NCBI GenBank assembly: GCA_944319935.1
Contig: CALUFM010000003.1
Coordinates: 62,001 to 126,000 of the forward strand
DNA: 64,000 bases
Origin: an uncultured Prevotella sp.
GTDB taxonomy: Bacteria > Bacteroidota > Bacteroidia > Bacteroidales > Bacteroidaceae
Reading direction: 5' to 3'
A program made the position numbers and the translations under genes. The notes under the pieces were generated by a model that saw nothing but the letters and a program-made list of their open reading frames with translations, was not told the origin of the DNA and ran no database searches. This document shows, piece after piece, positions 48,166 to 57,198 of the stretch. Within the stretch, counting starts at the first letter, position 1. Each line of letters opens with the position of its first letter.

Positions 48166-51141
48166 TCAGTTCCCGTCTTCCTGCGGAAGCATGACTACTC
48201 CCTCTTGCTTCATTCCGTCCATCATTATTTTCAGCGGACGGCTGAAGCGCACGTGGCGCACGTAGGTGGTTTCCTCTACGGCGGGCATGGCGTCCAATAT
48301 GTCTTTTTGGTATATGCCGTCGTTCTTGTAGGTGTTGATGGTGAAGTAGCCTACGCCGAAGCTTGTCAGGTTCTGGAAGAAGTGGGTGCCCTGGCTCGGG
48401 TCAACGCGGTAGTTGGCCAGCCCGGCTTCGACGATGACGCGCGCCGCGCTGATGTGTGGCCACTTCACGGGGATGCCCAGCCAGTAGTCGCTCGACCCCC
48501 ACCGGCCGGGGCCTATGAGTACGTAGTTCTTGCCTTCGGCTATGAACTTGCTGTTGATGCGCTCCACTTCGCCGGCTATGCGGGGGTTGTTGGCCGCGGT
48601 GAAGTTGTCGTCGGTCTTGATGTATACCACGTCGGTGACGTCTTCGCTGACGCCGTGGCCGAGCGAGTTGTACGAGCGCAGCAGGCATTTCGTGTCGTCG
48701 ATGGCTTTCAGGTCTTCGTCAAGCACTTGCTTGCTGTCCACGATTGGGCGCATCTGCAGCATGTAGAACTGGCCGGTGCGGTTGTCGTCGAGGTTGCATG
48801 CGAACTCGATTTCCACAGGTCTTTTCATTCCTTCCGCGCCGTACTTCATGGCCATCTGCATGAGTTCGGGCAGGGGGAACACCCCGTGCTGCAGCACCCC
48901 GCAGAACGACATGATTTTCCTTCCGCCTTCGTAATAGCCGTCGCGGATGACTTGGTCGCGCGGGTCGTACGTAGAGGCGATGTACCTGAGCGAACCGTCG
49001 GCCTCGGCGTCCTTGACGCTTAGCTTCAGGATGTTGAACCCGTCGTCAACCTTGAAGTCGCTGCCTACGTTCTTCATGTCGAGCGCGTAGAACTGTGTCT
49101 GCGTGTCGCGGAGCGCGATTTTCATCTCGCTGGTCTGCAGCACCTGCGTAGGATGGTACGGGCTGACGCGCAGCGTCTGGCCTCCGTCAACGATGTATTT
49201 GCCCAAACCCAAGGCAAGGCTTGCTATTCCCTCCTCCGAAGTCTCGTCGCCGATGGGGTAGTAGTTGATTGAGCGCAATACGCCTGATATGTTCGGATAG
49301 TAGCGGTCGCCGTACTCTTTGCCTACGACTTCCTGCAGTATGACGGCCATCTTCTCCTGGTCTATGACGTTGCTCGTGGCCGTCATGTATGCCTTTGAGT
49401 CCTTGTAGTACACCGAGGCGTACACGCTCTTGATGGCGGCGGCGAGCATTTGCAGCATCTGGTACTTGTCTTCAAGGTTCGGAATCATGTAAGTGGCGTA
49501 GATTCCGGCGAACGGCTGGTAGTGCGAGTCTTCCAAAAGGCTTGACGAACGCACGGCGATGGGCCTGTTGGTGGCCTTGAAGAAGGTGAAGAAGTCAGCG
49601 ATGTACCTGTCCGGCAGTTGGGCTTTGAGGAAGTGTTGCAGTATTTCCTCGTCGCTGGCGTCGCTCAATGCTATCTTGTAAAGGTTGTTGCTCTCCATGA
49701 ACTGGTCGAACACGTCGGTGCAGAGAACTACAGTCTTGGGTATCGACACGGTGACTCCTTCATACTGGTTGAACTCGGGATGGCGTTTGATTATGTTGTC
49801 GAGGAACGCCAGTCCGCGGCCTTTGCCGCCCAATGAGCCGTCGCCTATGCGTGCGAAGTGGGCGTACTGGTCGAACTTGTCACGGTCGAACACGGCCACG
49901 ACGCCGATGTTCTTCATGTGGCGGTACTGCACGATGGCGTCGAAGATGATTTTCCTGTGCAGGTCAACGTCCTGCAACTTGTGCCACGTTACCGTCTTCA
50001 AGAACTCCGATACGGGGAAGATGGCCCTTGCGCAGAGCCACCGGCTCATGTGGTTTCGCGATATGTGGTAGAGCATCGAGTCGTAAGGGATTTTGAAGAT
50101 GTTGTCTTGCAGCTCTTTCAGGGTGCGCACCCGCATCACCTCTTGGTGGGTCTTTGGGTCGCGGAAGATGAAGTCTCCGAAGCCCATGTGTTCCTCCATG
50201 ACGTCGCGCAGGTCGATGCTCATGGCTTTTGAGTTCTTGTCGATGAAGTGGAAACGCTCCGCTTCGGCCTTGGCCTTGTTTTCGGTCTCGCTGCTTTGCA
50301 GGATGAGCGGGATGTACTCATTGTCCGCCCTGATGGCCCGCAGCAGCTTCAGGCCGGCCTCGGGGTCCTTTTGTCCGTCCTTGGGATAGCGGCAGTCGGA
50401 GATTACGCCGAGCGTGTTGTTCGAGTAACGCTTGTACAGCTCCATCGCCTCTTCGTACGTGCGGGCCAGCACAACCTTTGGCCTGCCCCTCTTGCGCAGC
50501 GCGGCCGCATGCGGGTTGAGGGCCTCTTCGGCGAACCGTTGGCTTTGGGCGAGGATGTATCCGTAGAGCATCGGCAGCAGCGACGAGTAGAAGCGGATGC
50601 TGTCTTCAACCAAGAGAATCATCTGTACGCCGGCCTCGGCGATGTCATGCTCGATGTTCATCTTGTCCTCGATGAGCTTTATGATTGACATTATGAGGTT
50701 GGTGTTGCCGAGCCAGCAGAACACGTAGTCGAAGATGGACAGGTCCTCGTTCTCTATGCGGCGCGTGATGCCGTGCGAGAACGGGGTCAGCACGACGCAC
50801 GGGATGTCAGGGAACTTGGCCTTTATGTCGCGGGCCACCGAGAAGGCGTCGTTGTCTGCGTTGCCGGGCATGCAGATGATGAGGTCAATACTCGTAGAGG
50901 CCAGCACCTCGGCAGCCTCTTCCGTTGTGCTGACCTGCGTGAAGGTAGGCGGATAACGCATGCCGAGTTCGGTGTATTCCATGAAGATTTTCTCGTCAAC
51001 GCGGCCGTCGTCTTCAAGCATGAAGGCGTCGTAGGGGTTGGCCACGATAAGCACGTTGAAGATGCGGCGCGTCATGAGGTTCATGAACGTGACGTCTTTC
51101 AGGTAGAATTTGCTCCACTGCTGTGGGATGTTTTCACTCAT
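48166..51141 (-). CDS. Receiver-domain fusion to a PEP-synthase-like nucleotide-binding protein
   Basis: The 991-residue protein begins with two response-regulator-like domains. The first (about 28-150) has DLIICMPGN, where the phospho-acceptor Asp is missing. The second (about 175-330) has LLVEDS, the acceptor region VISDCRYPKDG, LQSSE and FIDKNS, so it could be phosphorylated. From about residue 435 follows a PEP/pyruvate-binding ATP-grasp domain like PpsA/PPDK (DGSLGGKGRGLAFLDNIIK, RPIAVRSSSLLEDSHYQPFAG, FYMLQMRP), but the swivelling phospho-His domain and PEP-binding TIM barrel of true PEP synthase are absent. It is best called a regulatory or sensor protein of unknown role. It overlaps the small membrane gene upstream by 8 bp. 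Confidence 0.85.
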   Translation of the reverse strand: MSENIPQQWSKFYLKDVTFMNLMTRRIFNVLIVANPYDAFMLEDDGRVDEKIFMEYTELGMRYPPTFTQVSTTEEAAEVLASTSIDLIICMPGNADNDAFSVARDIKAKFPDIPCVVLTPFSHGITRRIENEDLSIFDYVFCWLGNTNLIMSIIKLIEDKMNIEHDIAEAGVQMILLVEDSIRFYSSLLPMLYGYILAQSQRFAEEALNPHAAALRKRGRPKVVLARTYEEAMELYKRYSNNTLGVISDCRYPKDGQKDPEAGLKLLRAIRADNEYIPLILQSSETENKAKAEAERFHFIDKNSKAMSIDLRDVMEEHMGFGDFIFRDPKTHQEVMRVRTLKELQDNIFKIPYDSMLYHISRNHMSRWLCARAIFPVSEFLKTVTWHKLQDVDLHRKIIFDAIVQYRHMKNIGVVAVFDRDKFDQYAHFARIGDGSLGGKGRGLAFLDNIIKRHPEFNQYEGVTVSIPKTVVLCTDVFDQFMESNNLYKIALSDASDEEILQHFLKAQLPDRYIADFFTFFKATNRPIAVRSSSLLEDSHYQPFAGIYATYMIPNLEDKYQMLQMLAAAIKSVYASVYYKDSKAYMTATSNVIDQEKMAVILQEVVGKEYGDRYYPNISGVLRSINYYPIGDETSEEGIASLALGLGKYIVDGGQTLRVSPYHPTQVLQTSEMKIALRDTQTQFYALDMKNVGSDFKVDDGFNILKLSVKDAEADGSLRYIASTYDPRDQVIRDGYYEGGRKIMSFCGVLQHGVFPLPELMQMAMKYGAEGMKRPVEIEFACNLDDNRTGQFYMLQMRPIVDSKQVLDEDLKAIDDTKCLLRSYNSLGHGVSEDVTDVVYIKTDDNFTAANNPRIAGEVERINSKFIAEGKNYVLIGPGRWGSSDYWLGIPVKWPHISAARVIVEAGLANYRVDPSQGTHFFQNLTSFGVGYFTINTYKNDGIYQKDILDAMPAVEETTYVRHVRFSRPLKIMMDGMKQEGVVMLPQEDGN

Positions 51142-51361
51142 GTTGGTTTGTTGTTTTTCTTGATTTATTGTCTAAGTAAATGCAGTATGCCGTTACGGCA
51201 ATGGCGTATGAACCCAGCAGTACGCCTACTACCGTGATGAAGCTGTCGGCATAACTTGCCGTGATGTTTGCGGGAAGGCAGCCGGCCGCGTTAGTGATGA
51301 TGAACGCTACCGGGTGGCTCAGCGGTTCTTTCAGGTGCGAATAAATCCTGCGTATGTCCAT
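51134..51361 (-). CDS. Small membrane protein coupled to the receiver/PEP-synthase-like gene
   Basis: The 75-residue protein has two hydrophobic stretches (HPVAFIITNAAGCLPANIT and FITVVGVLLGSYAIAVTAYC). Its stop codon lies inside the start of the following gene (ATGAGTGA overlap), a strong sign that both are translated from one transcript. No family was recognised; it may anchor or modulate the 991-residue partner. Confidence 0.7.
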   Translation of the reverse strand: MDIRRIYSHLKEPLSHPVAFIITNAAGCLPANITASYADSFITVVGVLLGSYAIAVTAYCIYLDNKSRKTTNQHE

Positions 51362-51476
51362 AGCTTTGTCGCCTTTCCTGATTATTAAGATGTGTGTATA
51401 CCAACGGCAAATATAATAAAAATATCCGAAAAAGGCGAAACCGTCGGCGTTTTTCTGATTTTATTACAAATAATAA

Positions 51477-51512
51477 GGCGGGCGGAAGCCGTTTCTTGTG
51501 CTTCCGCCCGCC
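51477..51512 (-). terminator. Hairpin downstream of the PepSY-like lipoprotein gene
   Basis: A perfect 13-bp GC-rich stem (GGCGGGCGGAAGC / GCTTCCGCCCGCC) with a 10-nt loop lies 18 bp after the stop. On the minus strand it is followed by TTATTATTTG. Confidence 0.8.
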
Positions 51513-51529
51513 GTGTCTCAATATTTCTG

Positions 51530-52399
51530 TCAGTCGGGAATTTCGGTTATCTTGCCGTCAGGCGTAACCTTGAGGTCCATGTCATAGTCGTCGAGGTCAA
51601 CTATGTAATACTTCTCGCCGGTTGATGTTTCAACGTATTCGCAGTCGTCTATGCGCCATCCCGGGTATTGCGAGTTGACCGCCTGGCGGATTTCAGCGGG
51701 CAGGTCGCGCCTCAGGTCGGTGACGGTGCGCCGCCAGTTGCCGGCCTCGTCGAACACGACTTCCACGCTCTTGCCGCCGTAAATCAGCTCAACCTCGTAT
51801 CCGCCGCGCTCGCGTTCGAAGTCTGACACCCTCGCGCCGGGGAAGTTCGCCTCGATGAACTGCTGCACTTCGGCCGGCATCCTGTTGCCTACCAAGCCCT
51901 CGTTGCGGTCGTCGTCACGGTCGGCCACTTCGCGGAACAGCGTGCCGTTCATGTCGAAATACAGGTCGTAGTCGGGCTGTCCGGCCTTTTCCACCTCGAT
52001 TATGTAAATCGTCTCATACCCCGGACGCTGTATTTCGTCGATGTCGTCAATGCGCCATCCCTCGGCGGCGTAGCGTGAGGCGTTGTATCCGTCCTGCACC
52101 GCCTGAGGCAGGTTCTGCAGGTTGCGGGCGTGGTCAACCTCGGTCATCATCCATTCGCCGTTCGGCGTGAACCATGCGTCATGCTCGCGGCCGCCGTCCC
52201 TGAACTCGGCCACCATGTATCCGCTGCCTTCCCTGTCCCAGTTGACGCGGGTCGCGTCTCCGTACTTTTGCGCGAAAGCAGTCTGCACCACATCTGGCAC
52301 GCGCGTGTTGTCATCATCGTCATCGTCGCTGCACGAGGCAAAGACAAACACTCCAAAGGCGCACGCCATCATCCATTTCATAAGTTCTAAAGTCTTCAT
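51530..52399 (-). CDS. PepSY-like (DUF2874) surface lipoprotein
   Basis: The 289-residue protein has a lipoprotein signal ending in VFASCSDDDDDD. The lipobox Cys is followed by an acidic run, which in Bacteroidetes acts as a lipoprotein export signal to the cell surface. Repeated PepSY-like units follow (VQTAFAQKYGDATRVNWDRE, GWRIDDIDEIQRPG, VQQFIEANFPGARVSDFERE, GWRIDDCEYVE). The pattern fits two tandem DUF2874 domains of the BLIP-like fold. Function is unknown; binding of peptides or periplasmic proteins is suggested for this fold. Confidence 0.88.
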   Translation of the reverse strand: MKTLELMKWMMACAFGVFVFASCSDDDDDDNTRVPDVVQTAFAQKYGDATRVNWDREGSGYMVAEFRDGGREHDAWFTPNGEWMMTEVDHARNLQNLPQAVQDGYNASRYAAEGWRIDDIDEIQRPGYETIYIIEVEKAGQPDYDLYFDMNGTLFREVADRDDDRNEGLVGNRMPAEVQQFIEANFPGARVSDFERERGGYEVELIYGGKSVEVVFDEAGNWRRTVTDLRRDLPAEIRQAVNSQYPGWRIDDCEYVETSTGEKYYIVDLDDYDMDLKVTPDGKITEIPD

Positions 52400-52611
52400 A
52401 ACCGTAATGTTTTTAATTGTTTCCTATAATGTTTATTGTGGACACTGTGTGCGGAAAACCGCCTGTCCGTTGTTCTTGGTGCAAATGTAACGGGTGATTC
52501 TGAAAAGAACCTGAAATTTCGGGGCTATTTTTGTAATAAATGATACAAATTTTTCTGCCGTGTGTAGAACCTTGGTAAATCAATGTGTGATTGCGGGCTT
52601 GAACCCGGAAG

Positions 52612-52694
52612 GCGGCAAATCACGTTGCGAAAGGCCGTGAATTGGAAGCTAAAAGGCCGTGTTTTACGCTGCAAAACACGGCCTTTTGTAACAT
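52612..52694. repeat. Dispersed GGCC repeat with a perfect hairpin
   Basis: The 364-bp gap between the PepSY-like gene and DUF1810 contains GCGAAAGGCCGTGAATTGG, then a perfect 15-bp inverted repeat, AAAAGGCCGTGTTTT / AAAACACGGCCTTTT (52651-52665 and 52673-52687). It is close to the purB-upstream unit AAGGCCGTGTTTTGTAGG. It could also terminate minus-strand DUF1810 transcripts. Confidence 0.6.
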
Positions 52695-52763
52695 GTTGGT
52701 TGCCAAGCTGTTACGACGACGGGGAAGCGAAACGCCCTTGACCGCCGTAAGGCGTGGCTGAAG

Positions 52764-53195
52764 TCATCCTTCGGCATCGAGCATCGAGAGAGTGCGGGCG
52801 TCGCGGCGGCCGCCGTAATACTTGTCAAGCACGGCCGCGAAGACATCGCCGGGGGCTACGGCGTCGAACAAAGTCATGCTCGACATCACTTTCAGCGCGT
52901 CAATCCCGCCCAGGATTTCACGTGCCGACCGCCCCTCGACTGCGAGCAACGCCCCCGCGACCTCACGCAGGCGCGCGCCAAGAACGGCGTCGCCTATGTA
53001 GGCCTCGGCCTCGCCTCGGCAGGAGATGCCGTAGTAGCTGGAATTGAAACTGTGGCCGAGCCCCTTCATCTGCGGGAACACGTACCATATCCAATGCGAC
53101 CGCTTGCGCCCCTGCCGTATTTCGGCAAGCGCGTCAGCGTAGCCGCTGTAAGGCGCGTCCTGCGCCTTCAAGAACCTTTGCAAATCGTAATCCAT
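52764..53195 (-). CDS. DUF1810 family protein
   Basis: The 143-residue protein starts MDYDLQRFLKAQD. It contains the DUF1810 hallmarks GRKRSHWIWYVFPQMKGLG and SYYGISCRGEAEAYIGD. DUF1810 proteins are small cytosolic proteins of unknown function. A Met seven codons upstream would place the start almost at the predicted transcription start, so the start at 53195 is preferred. Confidence 0.88.
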   Translation of the reverse strand: MDYDLQRFLKAQDAPYSGYADALAEIRQGRKRSHWIWYVFPQMKGLGHSFNSSYYGISCRGEAEAYIGDAVLGARLREVAGALLAVEGRSAREILGGIDALKVMSSMTLFDAVAPGDVFAAVLDKYYGGRRDARTLSMLDAEG

Positions 53196-53224
53196 GGCGT
53201 AAGATGTTTTTGTCATTCATGTCG

Positions 53225-53232
53225 CAAAGATA
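53225..53232 (-). promoter_or_regulatory. -7 promoter box (TATCTTTG) of DUF1810
   Basis: On the minus strand TATCTTTG lies 29 bp before the preferred start. The -33 box is not clear. Confidence 0.55.
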
Positions 53233-53356
53233 CGAAGATGGGCTGTAAGGCGCAATAAATATATGTATAAAGTCACGCTTTGTGGCGCAAAAATTTGACG
53301 ATTGACACATTTGACGTGTCTTTTTGGTGCATTGGAACGCTGTTCGGGTGGTTTTG

Positions 53357-53389
53357 TTTGCGTTTTGTCATGTTTTTATATTACCTTTG
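53357..53389 (+). promoter_or_regulatory. Promoter of the MetY-type gene
   Basis: TTTG (53357-53360), a 21-bp spacer and TACCTTTG (53382-53389) fit the Bacteroidetes pattern. A leader of about 65 nt follows. No clear S-box, SAM or B12 riboswitch was recognised. Confidence 0.8.
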
Positions 53390-53461
53390 CAGCCGTGTCC
53401 GGGCAAGCCGCCGCAACGGTTGGCGCGCAGCCGGCACGCAACAATTTAAGAGACAACGACA

Positions 53462-54748
53462 ATGGAAAAGAAACTGAAACCTGCCACACTCTGCGTGCGC
53501 GGAGGGTGGAAACCCAAGAACGGCGAACCCGTGCAGCCGCCGATTGTGCAATGCACGACATTCAAATATGACGACAGTGACGAGATGGGGATGCTCTTCG
53601 ACCTGAAAAAGACAGGCTACTTCTACACCCGACTGCAGAACCCTACCAACGATGCCGTGGCCGAGAAAATCGCCGCGCTTGAGGGCGGGGTGGGGGCCAT
53701 GCTCACATCCTCAGGCCAGGCGGCCAATTTCTACGCCTTGTTCAACATCCTCGGCGCGGGCGACCACTTCGTGACTTCAAACGAGATTTACGGCGGAACG
53801 TACAACCTGTTCGGCGTGACGATGAAGAAGCTCGGAATAGACTGCACCTTCGTAAACCCCGAGGCGAGCGAGGAGGAGATACAAAAGGCGTTCCGCCCGA
53901 ACACCAAGGCCCTGTTCGGCGAGACAATATCGAACCCGGGATGCAAGGTGCTTGACATCGAGAAGTTCGCCCGCCTGGCTCACAAGAACGGCGTGCCGCT
54001 CATCATCGACAACACGTTCGCCACGCCGGTGAACTGCCGCCCCTTCGAGTTTGGCTGCGACATCGTGACCCATTCCACAACGAAATACATGGACGGACAC
54101 GCCACCCAGGTGGGCGGATGCGTGGTTGACAGCGGCAACTTCGACTGGGACGCGCACGCCGACAAGTTCCCTGGGCTGACCACTCCCGACGAGAGTTACC
54201 ACGGACTGACCTACACCAAGGCGTTCGGCAAGATGGCCTACATGACGAAACTCGTGGCGCAGCTCATGCGCGACCTCGGCTCCATACCTTCGCCCCACAA
54301 TGCTTTCATGCTCAACATCGGCCTTGAGACGCTCCACCTGCGCATGCAGCGGCACTGTGAGAACGCGCAGCGCGTGGCCGAGTTCCTGCATGGCGACCCG
54401 CACGTGGCGTGGGTCCGCTATTGCGGCCTGAAGGACGACGCTTGCTATGAACTGGGGCGGAAGTACCTGCCCAATGGCTCTTGCGGCGTGATGTCGTTCG
54501 GACTGAAGGGCGACCGCGATACGGCTGTCAAGTTCATGGACTCGCTGAGGTTAATCAACATTGCGACACACGTGGCCGACGCGCGCTCGTGCGTGCTGCA
54601 TCCGGCCAGCCATACGCACCGCCAGTTGAGCGACGAGCAGCTCCGCGAGGCTGGCATCGCCCCCGACCTGATACGCCTTTCGGTGGGAATAGAAGATATA
54701 GACGACCTTATCGACGACCTGAAACAGGCCTTGGCCCAGCTTGACTGA
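53462..54748 (+). CDS. metY: O-acetylhomoserine sulfhydrylase-type PLP enzyme (MetY)
   Basis: It probably makes homocysteine (or cysteine) from O-acetylhomoserine and sulfide. The 428-residue Cys/Met-metabolism PLP enzyme has YTRLQNPTNDAVAEKIAALE, the PLP-stacking segment SSGQAANFYAL, VPLIIDNTFATP and the PLP-lysine motif HSTTKYMDGHATQVGG. The C-terminal segment LIRLSVGIEDIDDLIDDL is also present. The length (near 430), with the long insert after the lysine, fits MetY better than MetB/MetC (near 380). A methionine gamma-lyase-like activity cannot be excluded. It is monocistronic. Confidence 0.88.
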   Translation: MEKKLKPATLCVRGGWKPKNGEPVQPPIVQCTTFKYDDSDEMGMLFDLKKTGYFYTRLQNPTNDAVAEKIAALEGGVGAMLTSSGQAANFYALFNILGAGDHFVTSNEIYGGTYNLFGVTMKKLGIDCTFVNPEASEEEIQKAFRPNTKALFGETISNPGCKVLDIEKFARLAHKNGVPLIIDNTFATPVNCRPFEFGCDIVTHSTTKYMDGHATQVGGCVVDSGNFDWDAHADKFPGLTTPDESYHGLTYTKAFGKMAYMTKLVAQLMRDLGSIPSPHNAFMLNIGLETLHLRMQRHCENAQRVAEFLHGDPHVAWVRYCGLKDDACYELGRKYLPNGSCGVMSFGLKGDRDTAVKFMDSLRLINIATHVADARSCVLHPASHTHRQLSDEQLREAGIAPDLIRLSVGIEDIDDLIDDLKQALAQLD

Positions 54749-54775
54749 GGTTTTGGTGGAATGTGATATGTGCGT

Positions 54776-54812
54776 AAACGCCGTCCATGCGTAAATGACA
54801 TGGACGGCGTTT
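54776..54812 (+). terminator. Terminator of metY
   Basis: A perfect 14-bp stem, AAACGCCGTCCATG / CATGGACGGCGTTT, with a 9-nt loop ends in a short TTT run, 28 bp after the stop. Confidence 0.8.
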
Positions 54813-54907
54813 CTGTGTATTTGTGGTGCTTGTAAGTATGGTGTCGTGATGTTGTCGCCTTTGTGTGAGTATGTAAGAGATGGTTTTTCAGGCTGGCATT
54901 GGCAAAT

Positions 54908-54945
54908 AAAAAAATCCTCACTGACCGTAAGCGGTAGTGAGGATT
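54908..54945 (-). terminator. Terminator of the second tRNA-Val
   Basis: The stem AATCCTCACT / AGTGAGGATT with an inner ACCG/CGGT pair is followed on the minus strand by TTTTTTTATTT. It begins 5 bp beyond the tRNA end. Confidence 0.88.
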
Positions 54946-54949
54946 GCTG

Positions 54950-55024
54950 TGGGCGTTGAGGGAGTCGAACCCCCGACCCTCTGCTTGTAAGGCAGATGCT
55001 CTAAACCAACTGAGCTAAACGCCC
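54950..55024 (-). tRNA. tRNA-Val (anticodon UAC), second copy
   Basis: The 75-nt sequence is identical to 3240-3314 in reverse orientation, with the same anticodon TAC. About 30 nt of leader, including the -7 box, are also shared. Confidence 0.97.
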
Positions 55025-55043
55025 TGCTTGTTGTAAGCGTGTG

Positions 55044-55075
55044 CAAAGGTATGCCATTTGAAGCAATTATCCAAA
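55044..55075 (-). promoter_or_regulatory. Promoter of the second tRNA-Val
   Basis: On the minus strand TTTG (complement of 55072-55075), a 20-bp spacer and TACCTTTG (complement of 55044-55051) match the first tRNA-Val promoter. Confidence 0.85.
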
Positions 55076-55239
55076 TTTTTATCCGTCTTTTTTCGTTTTT
55101 GTCTTGATTTTTTTGTTTTTTACGTGTTTTTGCCCTTGTAAGGGCGATATTTGCCTTGCTTTTTGGTGCTTTGCTGGCGGATGTCGGGTGTGGCTTGTTT
55201 AGCATTAATGACGGCTTTTTTGATGTGGAATAAATGAAA

Positions 55240-55271
55240 ACAGCCGCTACGGCATGGCTCGTAGCGGCTGT
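55240..55271 (-). terminator. Terminator of the EamA permease gene
   Basis: A 12-bp stem, ACAGCCGCTACG / CGTAGCGGCTGT, with an 8-nt loop is followed on the minus strand by TTTTCATTTATT, 35 bp after the stop. The rest of the gap to the tRNA (55076-55239) shows no gene. Confidence 0.82.
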
Positions 55272-55305
55272 CTCGGTTGTATTACGGATATTGTTTTTAC
55301 GGTTC

Positions 55306-56235
55306 TCAGCCTTTTTGTTGCGCGGTGTCGGTTTCCATGTCGCGGCGTGACTTCGACTTGGTGACCAGCCATACGCCCAAGCATACAAGTATTACGGCCA
55401 GTCCTTGGGTGGGTTTGAACACGCCGATGCCCGTAAGCACGCTGACCGTCACCGACACGACGGGCTGCACGTAGTTGTAGATGCTGACCACGGTGGGGCG
55501 CAACGTCTGTTGTCCTATCATCATCAGGATGTAGCTTATGTATGTTCCGAAAATCACGACAAAGCCCGTTTCAAGCCACGTGCTTGTGGGGATGGCCGCA
55601 TAGTCGATTGACGACACGTGGCCGAAGGTGAATGGGAGTATCATCACCGTGGCGTAAGTGAACATCCATTTGTTCACGGTTATCACCGAATAGCGGCGCA
55701 CGGTCTTGCTGAACAGCGAGAGGTAGAGGGCGAACGAGAACTGCGCGCCGAGGCAGAACAGGTCGCCGCGGATGTCGCCGACCTTTGAGTTTGCCGCCGC
55801 CGCGCTCGTCACAATGAGTATCACCGCCCCGGCGCATCCGAGGGCGACGCCTCCCGCCTTCTTCGCGGTGATGGGTTCTTTGAGTATGAGGAAGGCCAGT
55901 ATCATCGCGAAGATTGGCATCGACGTGGTTACGATGCTGGCGTTGACGGGCGAAGTGATGCTGAGGCCGATGGTGTAGCAGCACTGGTTGGTCACAAGTC
56001 CGAACACGGCCGCGCCTATCAGCATGAGCAGGTCTTTCTTGGGGACATGCTCCTTCGGGGTGAACAGCGACGTGAGCCAGAACAATACTGCGCCTCCGGT
56101 GACGCGGAACGTCACCATGTCGATGCCGGTGAAGCCGTGGGTCATGGCGTCTTTGCCGAGAGGAGCCATCAAGCCCCAGAATGCGCAGGCGAAAAACAAG
56201 CACAAGTGTGCTATCAATGGACGGTTGTTGGTCAT
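55306..56235 (-). CDS. EamA/DMT-family permease
   Basis: The 309-residue protein has ten predicted membrane helices in two EamA repeats. The first starts HLCLFFACAFWGLMAPLGKD and contains PVNASIVTTSMPIFAMILAF. The second has GDLFCLGAQFSFALYLSLFS and PTVVSIYNYVQPVVSVTVSV. Such DMT carriers usually export amino acids or small metabolites; the substrate is not predictable. The C-terminal tail is polar (KSKSRRDMETDTAQQKG). Confidence 0.9.
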   Translation of the reverse strand: MTNNRPLIAHLCLFFACAFWGLMAPLGKDAMTHGFTGIDMVTFRVTGGAVLFWLTSLFTPKEHVPKKDLLMLIGAAVFGLVTNQCCYTIGLSITSPVNASIVTTSMPIFAMILAFLILKEPITAKKAGGVALGCAGAVILIVTSAAAANSKVGDIRGDLFCLGAQFSFALYLSLFSKTVRRYSVITVNKWMFTYATVMILPFTFGHVSSIDYAAIPTSTWLETGFVVIFGTYISYILMMIGQQTLRPTVVSIYNYVQPVVSVTVSVLTGIGVFKPTQGLAVILVCLGVWLVTKSKSRRDMETDTAQQKG

Positions 56236-56265
56236 GATGAATGTCAGTTAAGAATATTTTGGGTG

Positions 56266-56302
56266 CAAAGGTACATATTTTGAAAAGAAATGCTTATATT
56301 TG
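56266..56302. promoter_or_regulatory. Divergent -7 boxes for the EamA gene and the ATPase gene
   Basis: On the minus strand TACCTTTG (complement of 56266-56273) precedes the permease start at 56235 by 30 bp. On the plus strand TATATTTG (56295-56302) precedes the ATPase start at 56334. -33 boxes are not clear. Confidence 0.55.
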
Positions 56303-56333
56303 TAATTGATTAAGTAACGATAAATTTGATGTT

Positions 56334-57155
56334 ATGCAAAAATACGCCGATTACTTGGAGAAGATTGAGATAGACTCGCTTTGGAGCGGCCGCCGCCATG
56401 TGGTATGGGAGCTTGACAGGAAGGTGAACATCCTCAGCGGCATAAACGGCGTGGGCAAGAGTACCATATTAAATAAGGTGGTGAAGAGCGTTGGCGTGAC
56501 CGGCGACATAATCAACCACCTGTTGAAGGGTGTGCATATAACGGCCAGTCCGGCCGATGCCACGCATATAAGGTTTGACGTAATCCGCTCGTTTGACCGC
56601 CCGCTGCTCAACGCCGACATGCTTGCCGAGGTGGGGGCGAACCTTGTCACCGAGCTTGACTGGCAGTTGTTCAAGCTGCAAAGGAAATATCTTGACTATC
56701 AGGTGAACATCGGCAACCGCATAATATCTGTCTTGCAGGAAGGCGGTGCCGACGCCGCGGCCAAGGCACAGGCCGTATCCGAGCCGAAAAAGAAGTTCCA
56801 GGACTTGATAGACGACCTCTTCTCGGATACCGGCAAGAAGATTATAAGGACGGAAAACGAAATCCGCTTCTCGCAAATCGGCGAGACGCTTTACCCTTAC
56901 CAGTTGTCAAGCGGCGAGAAACAGATGCTGGCCATACTGCTTACGGTGCTGATTGAGGACAACAAGCCTTACGTCTTGTTCATGGACGAGCCTGAGGTCA
57001 GTCTGCACGTGGAGTGGCAGAAACGCCTCATCGACCTCATCCTCGACCTCAACGAGAATGTGCAAATCATACTTACGACCCACTCGCCGGCGGTAGTCAT
57101 GAACGGTTGGATTGACAATATAACCGAAGTTAGCGACATTACCGACAACGAATGA
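56334..57155 (+). CDS. ABC-type AAA ATPase, PARIS/OLD-like partner of a TOPRIM protein
   Basis: The 273-residue ATPase has Walker A SGINGVGKSTILNK, an ABC-signature-like LSSGEKQMLAIL, Walker B VLFMDEPEVSLHVEWQ and the H-loop ILTTHSPAVVMNG. It matches the AAA_15/AAA_21 ATPases paired with TOPRIM proteins. The next gene, 43 bp downstream in the same direction, encodes a DUF4435 TOPRIM protein, which is the gene arrangement of PARIS (AriA-AriB). It is shorter than the AriA proteins I recall, lacking a large insert, so it may be a housekeeping or diverged relative. Confidence 0.8.
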   Translation: MQKYADYLEKIEIDSLWSGRRHVVWELDRKVNILSGINGVGKSTILNKVVKSVGVTGDIINHLLKGVHITASPADATHIRFDVIRSFDRPLLNADMLAEVGANLVTELDWQLFKLQRKYLDYQVNIGNRIISVLQEGGADAAAKAQAVSEPKKKFQDLIDDLFSDTGKKIIRTENEIRFSQIGETLYPYQLSSGEKQMLAILLTVLIEDNKPYVLFMDEPEVSLHVEWQKRLIDLILDLNENVQIILTTHSPAVVMNGWIDNITEVSDITDNE

Positions 57156-57198
57156 GGGCAAAAGGTTCGTTTTATCCTTATAACGAAAGCGAGGAACG

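Noticed and set aside
48145..49023. A 292-codon open frame opposite the receiver/PEP-synthase-like gene
   Set aside because: It is an antisense shadow; the minus-strand protein has conserved ATP-grasp motifs over the same bases.
48166..51141. The 991-residue protein considered as a true PEP synthase (ppsA)
   Set aside because: Neither the phospho-His swivel domain nor the PEP-binding barrel is present, while receiver-like domains occupy the N-terminus.
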